From positions 1-44,391 of the forward strand of contig CAISLN010000122.1 of NCBI GenBank assembly GCA_903886275.1: DNA of 44,391 nt. The letters run 5' to 3'. Positions 16,653 through 24,895 of this stretch are shown one piece after another. Every line of letters starts with the position of its first letter. Within the stretch, counting starts at the first letter, position 1. Position numbers and translations under genes: made by a program. Origin of the DNA: an uncultured beta proteobacterium. GTDB taxonomy: Bacteria > Pseudomonadota > Gammaproteobacteria > Burkholderiales > Burkholderiaceae_C. A model generated the notes under the pieces. The model did not search any database. It worked only from the letters and a program-made list of their open reading frames with translations, and was not told where the DNA came from.

Positions 16653-18524
16653 TCAGCCCAGCGCCGCTGGGGCCAGGCCGGCCATGCGCCGCTCATGCAT
16701 GGCGGTGTACACCTGCTCCAGATGGCGGCAAAAGCGCTGCGTGTCAAAAAGGGGCTGTGTGGCGCGGTTGGCGATGAGGCGCTGCTTGATGGCGGCCAGT
16801 CTTGCGGGGGTCCGTGCCAGATCGGTCGCCAGCGACTCGTAGTCTTCTATGGAGGTGGTCACCAACTCTTCAAGACCTACCGCGCACAGCAGGCTGCCCG
16901 CAACGCGGGACGGAAAGGCGCTGCCCTGGCAGGTGAGCACCGGCAGGCCGGCCATCAGGGCATCGGCCGCAGTGGTGTGGGCGTTGTAGGGGCTGGTATC
17001 CAAAAACAGGTCGGCCTGGCGGTAGCGCGCCAGGTGGTCTTCCACCAGCGGCACGCGGGAGGCAAACACCAGCCGCTCGGGTGCGATGCCCAACGCTTGG
17101 GCCTGCGAGCGCAGATTTTTTTGCGCCGTCTCGCCGCGCGACACCAGCCACAGCACGCTGCCGGCCACCTTTTGCAGCAGGCGCATCCAGACGGCAAACA
17201 CCGGAGGCGAAATTTTGTAGTCGTGGCTGAAGGAGCAAAACACAAAGCCTTCTTGCGGCAGGCCGCATTCGGCCCGGCTCGGGGTGCGCTCGGCAATGCG
17301 AACCGAGTTGTCGGTGGGCAGGTAGCTGTCGGGCAGGTAGGCCACCTGTTCGCTGAAGAACGGCTGGTTGGCCTCGGGAATCACCTGGCGGTCGGCGATG
17401 ATGTAGTCGTAATAGCCCACGCCCATGGAGCCCGGATAGCCCAGGTAGTTCACCTGCACCGGAGCCGGTCGGTGGCCAAAAATAGCGGTGCGGGTGTCCG
17501 AGGTATAGCCGCCGAGGTCCACCGCGATATCCACTTCGAGTTCGCGCATCAGCCTTGCGATCTGCTCTGCGCCCATGTCCTTGGCGTCTATGAAACGGTC
17601 AAAGGACTGGAGCATGCGTCCACGCAGGCGGCTCTGGTCGTCAATGCCCAGCGAGATGGCGATGGTCTCAAAGCGGCTCTTGTCGTGCTGCTCAAAAACG
17701 CCCGCCATCAGGTGGCCCACCGGATGCTCGCGCAGGTCGGGCGAGACATAGGCCAGGCGGATCTTGTCGTGCTGGTAGGTCTCGCCGCTCCAATAGACCC
17801 GGTTGCTGGGCGGGCAGTAGTGCTTGGCAAATACCGTGGCCGCGCTCAGATGGTCTGCGGCCTGGTCCGAGGCCGACATAAAGGCCAGCGACTTGCACAC
17901 GCGCTTGCCGGCACGCACACCGGCGACTATCTTTTCTGACAGTGCCTGCATATCGCGCCAATCGCAGATATGCATGCGCTCATAAAACAGCAGGCCCAGG
18001 CCGTAGTCGTAGTCGGGAGCGATCTGGGTCAACCGGTCGAACATGGCGATCGCCTGTTCGCTTTCTTTGAACTCGGTTAGCAAAATGCCGCAGTTGGCCA
18101 GCGCGCCGGTGTGCTCCGGGTTGATTTGCAGGATGCGGTTGAAGCGCGTCAGCGCCTCATGGTGGCGAAACATGCTGCGCAGCAGCGCGCCGCTGTTGAG
18201 CAGCACATCGACAAAATCGGGCTGTATCTCCAGCGCCTTGTCGAAGCTTTTCAGTGCCTCGGTCTTTTTGTCCATGGCCTGCAAAATGGCGCCGTGCAAA
18301 TACCACAGCGGCGCAAAGCCGGCGGCCACAGCCACGCCGCGTGCGGCCAGGTCCAGCGCGCCAGCCAGGTCGCCGGCCTGCATGCGCATCAGGCTGAGCG
18401 AGTACAGCGCATGGGCATTGGCGCTGTCTGCGGCCAGCACCTGCTCAAAGGCAGCAACCGCTTCAAGGGTCTTGCCGGCACCTTGGAGTTCGATGGCGCG
18501 TATCAGCAGGGCAGTCAAGGGCAT
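16653..18524 (-). CDS. TPR-containing O-GlcNAc-transferase/SPINDLY-type (GT41) protein glycosyltransferase
   Basis: The 623-residue protein combines about four to five tetratricopeptide repeats (about 5-170, e.g. ALKSFDKALEIQPDFVDVLLN) with a GT41 catalytic region. Diagnostic motifs are YVSPDLREHPVGHL (259-272), holding the family's His, NYLGYPGSMG (359-368), and a C-terminal donor-site run with LFLDTSPYNAHTTAADAL and SRVAGSLL. In this family the TPR part binds the protein acceptor and the catalytic part transfers a sugar from a nucleotide donor to Ser/Thr. FlmG of Caulobacter, a flagellin glycosyltransferase, also pairs TPRs with a transferase domain. Given the fliE-linked operon, flagellin is the favoured acceptor. 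The Thr/Ser-rich secreted giant protein is an alternative. The start has only a weak ribosome binding site. Confidence 0.92.
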   Translation of the reverse strand: MPLTALLIRAIELQGAGKTLEAVAAFEQVLAADSANAHALYSLSLMRMQAGDLAGALDLAARGVAVAAGFAPLWYLHGAILQAMDKKTEALKSFDKALEIQPDFVDVLLNSGALLRSMFRHHEALTRFNRILQINPEHTGALANCGILLTEFKESEQAIAMFDRLTQIAPDYDYGLGLLFYERMHICDWRDMQALSEKIVAGVRAGKRVCKSLAFMSASDQAADHLSAATVFAKHYCPPSNRVYWSGETYQHDKIRLAYVSPDLREHPVGHLMAGVFEQHDKSRFETIAISLGIDDQSRLRGRMLQSFDRFIDAKDMGAEQIARLMRELEVDIAVDLGGYTSDTRTAIFGHRPAPVQVNYLGYPGSMGVGYYDYIIADRQVIPEANQPFFSEQVAYLPDSYLPTDNSVRIAERTPSRAECGLPQEGFVFCSFSHDYKISPPVFAVWMRLLQKVAGSVLWLVSRGETAQKNLRSQAQALGIAPERLVFASRVPLVEDHLARYRQADLFLDTSPYNAHTTAADALMAGLPVLTCQGSAFPSRVAGSLLCAVGLEELVTTSIEDYESLATDLARTPARLAAIKQRLIANRATQPLFDTQRFCRHLEQVYTAMHERRMAGLAPAALG

Positions 18525-18551
18525 GGTGGGGTCTTGGTGTGGGTGGTGGGG

Positions 18552-19454
18552 TCAAGCGCACAGATGTTCTTCGGTCAGGCCGCCTATGTGGTTGAGCACA
18601 GACTGCTGCCCCACCATACCGCAGACCCTGGGGTCCAGCGCCTTGACCCGGATGCGCGCCAGCAGCGCCGGGTCGGACAGGCTGGCCTCCAGCAGCCAGC
18701 TGCCAAAGCCGCCGTCCAGCAGATGGTCTTCCACCGTGCGCACCTGCGCAAAGCGCTGCACCTGCTGCGCTTGCAGGGCCTTGGTGCCCATGCCCCACAG
18801 CGGCAGGGAGTGCACCGCATGCAGGCAGGGCGCCTGTGCCCGGTCCACCAGTTGGGTGACCCGTTCGAGTGCGGCACCGGTGCTCAAAAAGGTGGTGTCG
18901 CTGCCGCGCCCGGCGCGCACCTGCAGCCATTGACCGGGTGCAACCTGTGGCACCTCGGCATGCTGGCAGGGCTCACCGGCCTTGCCCAAACGCAGATAGG
19001 AGGGCTGCGGGTTGGCCACCAAGTAGCGCATGCAGGCACGCACCTCCATAGGGTCGCCGGGTGCGGCTATCAGCATGTTCGGAAAGGAGCGCATCAGGGC
19101 ATAGTCCTGCACCGCGTGGTGGGAATAGCCCATGGCCCCATAGGCCAGGCCGCCGCCTACCGACACCACCGTGACCGGCAGCCGGTGGTAGTCCACATCG
19201 TTGCGGATTTGTTCGGCGCAGCGGAAGGTGGGGAAGTTGGCAATCGAGTAGGTGAAGACGTGGTAACCCTCGGAGGCCATGCCCGCAGCCAGACCGGTCA
19301 TGTTTTGCTCGGCCACCCCTGCGTTGATGAACCGGTCCGGAAAACGGTCTGCAAAAGGTTCAATGACCGAATAGCCCAAGTCGCCAACGACCAGGGCAAT
19401 GTGCTCGTGAGCGGCAGCGAGGCTGACCAGCTCGTCTAGGAAGGCATTGCGCAT
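18552..19454 (-). CDS. Split transketolase, C-terminal (pyrimidine-binding) subunit
   Basis: The 300-residue protein (start MRNAFLDEL, ATG 19452-19454) matches the C-terminal half of transketolase/DXPS-like enzymes. It carries the conserved Glu49 in NAGVAEQNM that activates thiamine diphosphate, and a C-terminal domain with HSLPLWG. It starts 5 nt after the stop of the N-terminal subunit, so the two are surely made together. A start further upstream is open but would overlap that gene. It lies between an epimerase and a glycosyltransferase in a CDP-sugar cluster, so it more likely moves a two-carbon unit to or from a keto sugar in glycan synthesis than serves the pentose phosphate pathway (inference). 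Confidence 0.88.
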   Translation of the reverse strand: MRNAFLDELVSLAAAHEHIALVVGDLGYSVIEPFADRFPDRFINAGVAEQNMTGLAAGMASEGYHVFTYSIANFPTFRCAEQIRNDVDYHRLPVTVVSVGGGLAYGAMGYSHHAVQDYALMRSFPNMLIAAPGDPMEVRACMRYLVANPQPSYLRLGKAGEPCQHAEVPQVAPGQWLQVRAGRGSDTTFLSTGAALERVTQLVDRAQAPCLHAVHSLPLWGMGTKALQAQQVQRFAQVRTVEDHLLDGGFGSWLLEASLSDPALLARIRVKALDPRVCGMVGQQSVLNHIGGLTEEHLCA

Positions 19455-19459
19455 GGTGT

Positions 19460-20278
19460 TTACCTGTTCAGTTCTGCCAGTGCCTGGGCCAGTTGGTCTT
19501 CTGTGGGTGTCTTGTAATGCCACTCGACCTTGTTTTCCATGAAGCCCACGCCCTTGCCCTTGGTGGTGTGGGCGATCAGCATCGATGGCTTGCCAGGCTC
19601 CCAGGGCACGGCGTCTAGTGCCTCCTGAATTGCCTGGTGGTCATGGCCGTCCACCTCGCGCACGCTCCAGCCAAAGGCCCTGAATTTCCCGGCGAAAGGT
19701 TCCAGCGACAGGGTGTCGTTGGTGCTGCCCAGGCTTTGGAGCTTGTTGTAATCCACGATGGCAATCAGCTTGTCGAGCTTGTGGTGGCTGGCAAACAGGC
19801 AGGCCTCCCAGTTGCTGCCTTCATCCCACTCCCCATCGCTGAGCAGCACAAAGGTGCGCCAGGCCTGCAGGCGCCGCTTTGCCGCCATGGCCTTGCCCAC
19901 ACCAAAGGGCAGGCCGTGTCCCAGCGAACCGGTGGAGAACTCCACGCCGCGCACCTTGTGGCTGATGTGCGCCATGAAGACCGAGTGGTTGGCGCCGTAC
20001 TGGTCCAGTTCCTTTGCGTCAAAAAATCCGCATTCGGCCAGTGCGGCATAGACCGCCACGCAGGCATGGCCCTTGCTCAATATGAAGCGGTCACGCTCCT
20101 TCCAGCCAGGGTCGCCTGGGTTCAAGCGCAGGACCGAGCCATACAAAACAGCCACCAGATCCGCGATGGAAAAGGCACTTCCGATATGCGAGGCCTTCGC
20201 CCTGCAGACCATCTTCAGGCAATGGCTGCGAATTTTGTTGGCGAGATCAGCGATTCCCGCTACACCGTTGCTGTGCAT
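19460..20278 (-). CDS. Split transketolase, N-terminal (diphosphate-binding) subunit
   Basis: The 272-residue protein carries the thiamine-diphosphate motif of transketolases, SDGEWDEG (147-154) with Asn178 in DYNK, and His residues in KASHIG (His31) and SKGHA (His71) at family positions. It corresponds to the first half of a normal ~660-residue transketolase, the second half being the next gene. The start ATG abuts the stop of the upstream epimerase gene (TAAATG on the minus strand), showing translational coupling. Housekeeping transketolases in this group are usually a single chain, so the split form in a sugar cluster points to a dedicated biosynthetic enzyme. Confidence 0.88.
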   Translation of the reverse strand: MHSNGVAGIADLANKIRSHCLKMVCRAKASHIGSAFSIADLVAVLYGSVLRLNPGDPGWKERDRFILSKGHACVAVYAALAECGFFDAKELDQYGANHSVFMAHISHKVRGVEFSTGSLGHGLPFGVGKAMAAKRRLQAWRTFVLLSDGEWDEGSNWEACLFASHHKLDKLIAIVDYNKLQSLGSTNDTLSLEPFAGKFRAFGWSVREVDGHDHQAIQEALDAVPWEPGKPSMLIAHTTKGKGVGFMENKVEWHYKTPTEDQLAQALAELNR

Positions 20279-21334
20279 TTAGTTCCTGCCTAAGTAAGCC
20301 GGCCGGTACCAGTTTGCGGTGCGCAAAATGGCCTGGTCCAGCCCGATCTCCGGTGCCAAGCCCCATGCATGGTTGATGCGTGTGGAGTCCGGATAGTATC
20401 GCTGCGCGTGCGCACCGTGTACCGACTGTTTCCCCAGCAGAACAGGCACATCGACACCGAGTACCGCCAGCACACGGTGGGCCAGTTGCTCGATGCTGAC
20501 GGGTTCACTGCCGCCCACGTTGTAGGCCACTGAGCTGCGACCTGCCAGCAGCAGCAGCAGCAAGCGCGCAGCCACATCGGACAGGTACAGGTAGCTGCGC
20601 ACCGGCGTGCCGTCGCCCTTGATGGAGACGGGCTGCTGCATGAGTGCGGCCTGGATGAAGTTTCCGATCGCAAAATGCCGGTCCAGCGGCAGGTAAGGCC
20701 CCACCATGGCGAAGCACCTGGCAATCGTGATCTCCATGGCGCCAGCTTCGGCCTCGATGGCGCACAGCAATTCGGCGGTGCGCTTGCCCTGCGCATAGGC
20801 GCAGTCCGGTGAGAGAGGGTCCAATGGACCCACATAGTCCTCCGGTATCGCCCCCTGGCCAGCGTCGGTCTTGCCGTATACCGCGCCGGAACTCAGCAAC
20901 AACATCCGCCCCACGCCTGCGGCCTTGGCGATCTGCAGGGCATTGCGTGTTCCGTTCACGCAGATGTCGATGAGATCGCTGGGGCTGATGGCTGCAACGA
21001 CGTCTGTGGCCGCATGGATCAGGTGCGAAAAGGCCGCAGATGGGGGCAGCGTGAACGACCGGACGTCCCCCTGTAGCCACTGCACCCGGGCGTCCAGTCC
21101 GATTGTGGGAATTTGCGCCATGAACGTGCCAGGTGAACGCGACAGGACGCTGATGCGCAGGCCCAGTTGGTCCACTGTATCCGCGTGGAGCAGGCTGGCA
21201 ATCAGCCATTTGCCAATGATGCCGGTGCCGCCCGTGATGAGGATGTGCGCGCCCCGCAGCCCGGATATGTGGGGCGCAATCCGTTGGCGCACCTCTTCGA
21301 GTTCACTGGCAGCGGGCAGATCGGGCAGAGCCAT
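20279..21334 (-). CDS. NAD(P)-dependent sugar epimerase/dehydratase/reductase (extended SDR)
   Basis: The 351-residue protein has the nucleotide-binding GGTGIIG motif (35-41), a conserved Ser region (LLLSSGAVYG) and the catalytic pair Tyr180 and Lys184 in YAQGK. The C-terminal half is of the sugar-nucleotide type (VRSYLYLSDVA, YNVGG). It could epimerise or reduce the keto sugar made by RfbG. Which reaction cannot be told from sequence. It lies 1 nt from the methyltransferase gene and abuts the transketolase gene. Confidence 0.88.
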   Translation of the reverse strand: MALPDLPAASELEEVRQRIAPHISGLRGAHILITGGTGIIGKWLIASLLHADTVDQLGLRISVLSRSPGTFMAQIPTIGLDARVQWLQGDVRSFTLPPSAAFSHLIHAATDVVAAISPSDLIDICVNGTRNALQIAKAAGVGRMLLLSSGAVYGKTDAGQGAIPEDYVGPLDPLSPDCAYAQGKRTAELLCAIEAEAGAMEITIARCFAMVGPYLPLDRHFAIGNFIQAALMQQPVSIKGDGTPVRSYLYLSDVAARLLLLLLAGRSSVAYNVGGSEPVSIEQLAHRVLAVLGVDVPVLLGKQSVHGAHAQRYYPDSTRINHAWGLAPEIGLDQAILRTANWYRPAYLGRN

Positions 21335-21335
21335 G

Positions 21336-22556
21336 TCAGTAAAAATCCAGCAGCGAATGGATACGGGATGGGGCGAAGCCCTCGGCTATCAACTGCTGGG
21401 TGATTTCACCAAGGTAGCCGAATGAAAACACCAGGCAGTAGGACTCCTTGAACTGCTTCCAGTCTTCGGGTCCCACCACGGGGATGCGCGTCTTGGGCGT
21501 CAGATAGACATTGCTCTTGTAGTTGGAGTCAAACAGCGCCTTGAAGCGGCCGTGGTGTTGCAGTCCGGCAAGCGTCATGACGCCGCGCCCTCCGGCACCA
21601 AAGCCGACGACCGAAGCACCCTCTGGCAGATCGCAAACCCATTGGTCTATGCGCCTGGTCAGGTCCTGTATGTGGGCATTGAGCGCCAGCAATGCCGGAT
21701 TTCCGCCCGGCTTGCGCGCAGCCACAAACAGGGCGGGGCGCACTTTGACGGCCAGAACAATCAGGGAGTTCCCCCTGACGCAATCCGCTGGCACCGGGTT
21801 GATGGCAAGGACCTTGAATCCAGCCGACTCGGCCAGCCTTTGGATGTCGTCTGGCGTGAGGTAAATCGTGTGCTCATGCTCAAACAGACAGAACTCCGCG
21901 CGTTTAACAATTTTTTCCAGGTCATGGACTTCGATGGCCAGAATCCCGCCTTCCACCAGCATCTCATTGGCAACGCTCAGGTACTCGCCCGGGTTGCGTA
22001 CATGGTCAAAGGTGTACGAAGACGTGCAGATATCGAACTGCCCCAGGCCCAGGGGCAATATGTGTTTGTCGAACAGGGCCACCTCGGTATCAATGCCGGC
22101 TTGATTGGCGATGCCTGCCAGGTACTCGCTGGGCTCTACCCCCTTGACCTGCGCCGTCCCTGCGTCGATGAAGCAGCGCAACTGGGCGCCATCGCCGGAT
22201 CCGATTTCAAGCACGCGTTCGGGTTGCCGGCCATTGGCCGCAGCGAAGGCGTCGATCGCAACACCGGCATAGCGCCGCATGAACTCCTGCGCAAACCCCG
22301 AGTGGCCGCTGCTGTATTGGTAGTCCCGGTAATAGGCGCTGTAGTTGAAATCAAAGGGGTTTTGCACCACGCCGCATTGACCGCATTCAAAAATTTGGAT
22401 GTCGTGCAGAAATTCCGCCTTGCCCGGTTCATTGGCGCTCACAAAGTCATCCGTCAGCGGCATGGCGGGCAGGCTCACAATTTTGGCAAAGAGTTCGCTC
22501 TGGCAAACTCTGCAGGCCAATGGCTGGCCCGAATCGCAGGGGGTTTCAATCGACAT
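21336..22556 (-). CDS. TylC3/NovU-type sugar C-methyltransferase
   Basis: The 406-residue product (start MSIETPCDSG, ATG 22554-22556) has the three-part build of NDP-keto-sugar C-methyltransferases. An N-terminal zinc site is formed by Cys15, Cys18, Cys58 and Cys61 (CRVC, CGQC). A class I SAM-binding core carries VLEIGSGDG (115-123), and a C-terminal Rossmann-like domain carries VVGFGAGGRG. Enzymes of this type add a methyl group to a carbon next to the 4-keto group, usually C3. The frame is open further upstream, but this start overlaps the rfbG stop by 11 nt, in line with the other junctions. It suggests that the final sugar is branched. Confidence 0.85.
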   Translation of the reverse strand: MSIETPCDSGQPLACRVCQSELFAKIVSLPAMPLTDDFVSANEPGKAEFLHDIQIFECGQCGVVQNPFDFNYSAYYRDYQYSSGHSGFAQEFMRRYAGVAIDAFAAANGRQPERVLEIGSGDGAQLRCFIDAGTAQVKGVEPSEYLAGIANQAGIDTEVALFDKHILPLGLGQFDICTSSYTFDHVRNPGEYLSVANEMLVEGGILAIEVHDLEKIVKRAEFCLFEHEHTIYLTPDDIQRLAESAGFKVLAINPVPADCVRGNSLIVLAVKVRPALFVAARKPGGNPALLALNAHIQDLTRRIDQWVCDLPEGASVVGFGAGGRGVMTLAGLQHHGRFKALFDSNYKSNVYLTPKTRIPVVGPEDWKQFKESYCLVFSFGYLGEITQQLIAEGFAPSRIHSLLDFY

Positions 22557-23631
22557 GGGAGAGGACTCTTTCCTGGTAATGGGCAATTTGACCCAGCGTG
22601 AGCTGCAGGACGTCTGCGCCTGTGGACCTGCTTTGCGACCATTCAACGATCAGCCGCAGGGACTCTTGCAGCGTCAAAACGGGAAGCCAGCCCAGCAGGC
22701 TTTCCGATTTGGAGGTGTCGAGTCGCAGGGCCGTGGTTTCATGGGCTAACTCGTTTGCGGTATTGCGCCAATGGGCACCGGCACCCCAGATGGCGCAGAG
22801 TTCGTCGGCCAGCCAGCTGACCGGTTTGGCGTCATCGCGCCTGGGACCAAAATTCCAGGGCCCGCCATAGGCCGGCCCCTGCAATACCAGGCGTTCGGCC
22901 AGCATCAGATAGCCACGCAGGGGTTCGAGCACATGCTGCCAGGGGCGCACGGAGCCGGGGTTGCGGATGTCCGCTGCCACCCCGCTTGCCAGGCCCTGCA
23001 AGATGTCGGGCACCAAGCGGTTGCTGGCCCAGTCGCCCCCCCCAATCACGTTGCCCGCGCGCGCCGTGGCAATGGCGACATGGTGGGAATCAAAATGGGC
23101 CGGGTGGAAGAACGAGGACCTGAAGGCGGCCGTGACCAGTTCGGCGCATGCCTTGCTGTTGCTGTAGGGGTCAAATCCGCCAAGGGCGTCGGTCTCTCGG
23201 TAGCCCCAGATCCATTCCTGGTTTTCGTAGCACTTGTCGGTCGTGATGTTCACTACCGCCCGCACGGAGGGGGTGGACCGGATGGCTTCAAATAGGTTGA
23301 CCGTGCCCATCACGTTGGTGGAGTAGGTTTCCACGGGATCTTTGTAGGACTGCCCCACAAGTGCCTGCGCTGCCAGATGCAGAATGATCTCGGGTTGGAA
23401 TTCTTGCAGGGTCTGGCGCAGGTGGGGGAGATCGCGTATGTCGCCCTCAATGGACTGCAACACGCCCGCGATGCCGGCCTCGGCAAACAGGCTGGGGGTC
23501 GTGGGCGCTTGCAGCGAGTAACCGGCCACCTTGGCACCCAGGTGATGCAGCCACAGCGACAGCCAACTGCCCTTGAAGCCGGTGTGCCCGGTGAGGAGCA
23601 CGCGCCGGTCCTTCCAAAATTCGCAGTTCAT
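22546..23631 (-). CDS. rfbG: CDP-glucose 4,6-dehydratase
   Basis: RfbG converts CDP-D-glucose to CDP-4-keto-6-deoxy-D-glucose, the branch point for CDP-deoxysugars. The 361-residue protein has GHTGFKG (15-21) for NAD binding, the family sequence TTDKCYEN (130-137), and Tyr156/Lys160 in YSNSK as catalytic pair. RPWQHVLEPLRGY is also characteristic of this enzyme. I chose ATG 23631, which overlaps the rfbF stop as ATGA and lies 8 nt after GGAAG. ATG 23637 is also in frame. It sits directly after rfbF, as in CDP-sugar clusters of O antigens, but here the pair follows fliE. Confidence 0.95.
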   Translation of the reverse strand: MNCEFWKDRRVLLTGHTGFKGSWLSLWLHHLGAKVAGYSLQAPTTPSLFAEAGIAGVLQSIEGDIRDLPHLRQTLQEFQPEIILHLAAQALVGQSYKDPVETYSTNVMGTVNLFEAIRSTPSVRAVVNITTDKCYENQEWIWGYRETDALGGFDPYSNSKACAELVTAAFRSSFFHPAHFDSHHVAIATARAGNVIGGGDWASNRLVPDILQGLASGVAADIRNPGSVRPWQHVLEPLRGYLMLAERLVLQGPAYGGPWNFGPRRDDAKPVSWLADELCAIWGAGAHWRNTANELAHETTALRLDTSKSESLLGWLPVLTLQESLRLIVEWSQSRSTGADVLQLTLGQIAHYQERVLSHVD

Positions 23632-24404
23632 GGCCATGTCTTCCAAGGGGCTTGGCCGCTGGACCAAAGCTCCTCCAGCAAGTTCTTGTCTCTGAGGGTG
23701 TCCATGGGTTGCCAGAAGCCCTCATGGCGGAACGCCTTGACCTGGCCTAGGTTGGCCAATGTCTCCATGGGCTCATGTTCCCAGATGGTTTGATCGTCCC
23801 GTATGTGCGCGATCACCTGTGGAGACAAGACAAAAAAACCGCCATTCACCAGGCCGCCATCGCCCTTGGGCTTTTCTTTGAAGGAGGTGACCATTTGGTC
23901 TGCATTGATGTCGATGGCGCCGAACCTGCCCGGCGGGTATACCGCAGTCAGCGTCGCAGCCAGGCCATGGGCCTTGTGGAAATGGATGGCCTCGGAGATG
24001 TTCACATCGCTGACGCCGTCGCCGTAAGTGAAGCAAAACGCGCTTTCGCCTTCCAAATAAGACGCGACCCGTTTCAAACGCCCGCCGGTCAAGGTGTGCT
24101 CGCCGGTGTCCACCAGCGTGACCTTCCAGGGCTCGGCATGGTGCTGGTGCACTTCCATGCTGTTTTTGCTCATGTCGAAGGTGATGTCCGACATGTGCAA
24201 AAAATAGTTGGCGAAATATTCCTTGATGATGTAACCCTTGTAGCCACAGCAGATGACGAAGTCGTTGATGCCGTGGTGGGAGTAGGACTTCATGATGTGC
24301 CACAGGATGGGCATACCGCCGATTTCTATCATCGGCTTGGGTCGTACCGTGGTCTCCTCACTGATGCGTGTGCCCAGTCCCCCAGCCAAGATTACTGCTT
24401 TCAT
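23628..24404 (-). CDS. rfbF: Glucose-1-phosphate cytidylyltransferase
   Basis: RfbF makes CDP-glucose from glucose-1-phosphate and CTP, the first step of the pathway. The 258-residue protein begins with the nucleotidyltransferase signature ILAGGLGTR (5-13), continues with RPKPMIEIGG and HHGINDFVICCGYKG, and ends with GFWQPMDTLRDK, all typical of this enzyme and of normal length. Its ATG lies only 3 nt after the stop codon of fliE (TGACACATG), so it almost certainly shares the fliE transcript. This junction ties the sugar pathway to flagellar gene expression. Confidence 0.95.
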   Translation of the reverse strand: MKAVILAGGLGTRISEETTVRPKPMIEIGGMPILWHIMKSYSHHGINDFVICCGYKGYIIKEYFANYFLHMSDITFDMSKNSMEVHQHHAEPWKVTLVDTGEHTLTGGRLKRVASYLEGESAFCFTYGDGVSDVNISEAIHFHKAHGLAATLTAVYPPGRFGAIDINADQMVTSFKEKPKGDGGLVNGGFFVLSPQVIAHIRDDQTIWEHEPMETLANLGQVKAFRHEGFWQPMDTLRDKNLLEELWSSGQAPWKTWP

Positions 24405-24407
24405 GTG

Positions 24408-24722
24408 TCACACCTGCATGTTCATGATGTCAGTGTAAGCCTGCACCATGCGGTTTCTCACATGCAGGGTGGCGGTGAAACCGATTTGTGCCTTCTGTAT
24501 GGCGACCATGGTTTGTTCCAGGCTGACCTTGGGGTTCTCCATTTGCACTTCTTGCTGCAGGCGCGTGGCCTCGTTCTGGGTCGCGCTGACCGAGTTCAGC
24601 GCGGTCTTCAAGGCGCCGGAAAAACCTCCACCCACACCAGCGGTGGCCGAGGAGGCCGCCGGGCGCACGCCTGCACTTGGGCGTAGTGGCTGTGATGTGA
24701 TGGGTAAAAGCTTAAGATCCAT
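24408..24722 (-). CDS. fliE: Flagellar hook-basal body protein FliE
   Basis: FliE is the small adapter between the MS ring and the proximal rod. The 104-residue protein shows the conserved C-terminal part (NPKVSLEQTMVAIQKAQIGF, then VRNRMVQAYTDIMNMQV). ATG 24722 follows a strong GGAGG site by 6 nt, so the longer upstream frame is not used. It is divergent from fliF, as in enteric bacteria. Unusually, it heads a ten-gene minus-strand operon of sugar genes: rfbF begins 3 nt after its stop. Confidence 0.95.
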   Translation of the reverse strand: MDLKLLPITSQPLRPSAGVRPAASSATAGVGGGFSGALKTALNSVSATQNEATRLQQEVQMENPKVSLEQTMVAIQKAQIGFTATLHVRNRMVQAYTDIMNMQV

Positions 24723-24738
24723 GGCAAACCTCCGATAA
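24712..24738 (+). promoter_or_regulatory. Sigma-28 (FliA)-like promoter match reading towards fliF
   Basis: TTAAGATC (24712-24719), an 11-nt spacer, then TCCGATAA (24731-24738) fits the flagellar consensus TAAAGTTT-N11-GCCGATAA with one mismatch each in the TAAAG and GCCGATAA cores. It overlaps the fliE start and its ribosome binding site, whose own sequence accounts for part of the match, so chance is a real possibility. Confidence 0.3.
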
Positions 24739-24895
24739 GACCGGGTTGCTGACAATTCTCGAACCTGCAGTGGCTCATGAAGAGCGCAATTGAGGGGGAA
24801 AGCAGGGGCTTATCTGGCTCATGTTTTCCGGGGTGGGTCGAATAATCAGATTCAACAGCAAGGTGCCATGAGCCCTGCATCATCGGAAGCCCTCT
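24723..24895. promoter_or_regulatory. Divergent fliE/fliF promoter region with three GGCTCATG half-sites
   Basis: This 173-nt region must hold the promoters of fliE with its sugar genes (left) and of fliF to fliR (right). GGCTCATG occurs at 24772-24779 and 24816-24823 (the longer TGGCTCATG in both), and its inverse CATGAGCC at 24868-24875. Three copies in a short divergent region suggest a flagellar regulator, but I cannot assign FlhDC or another protein. Confidence 0.4.
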
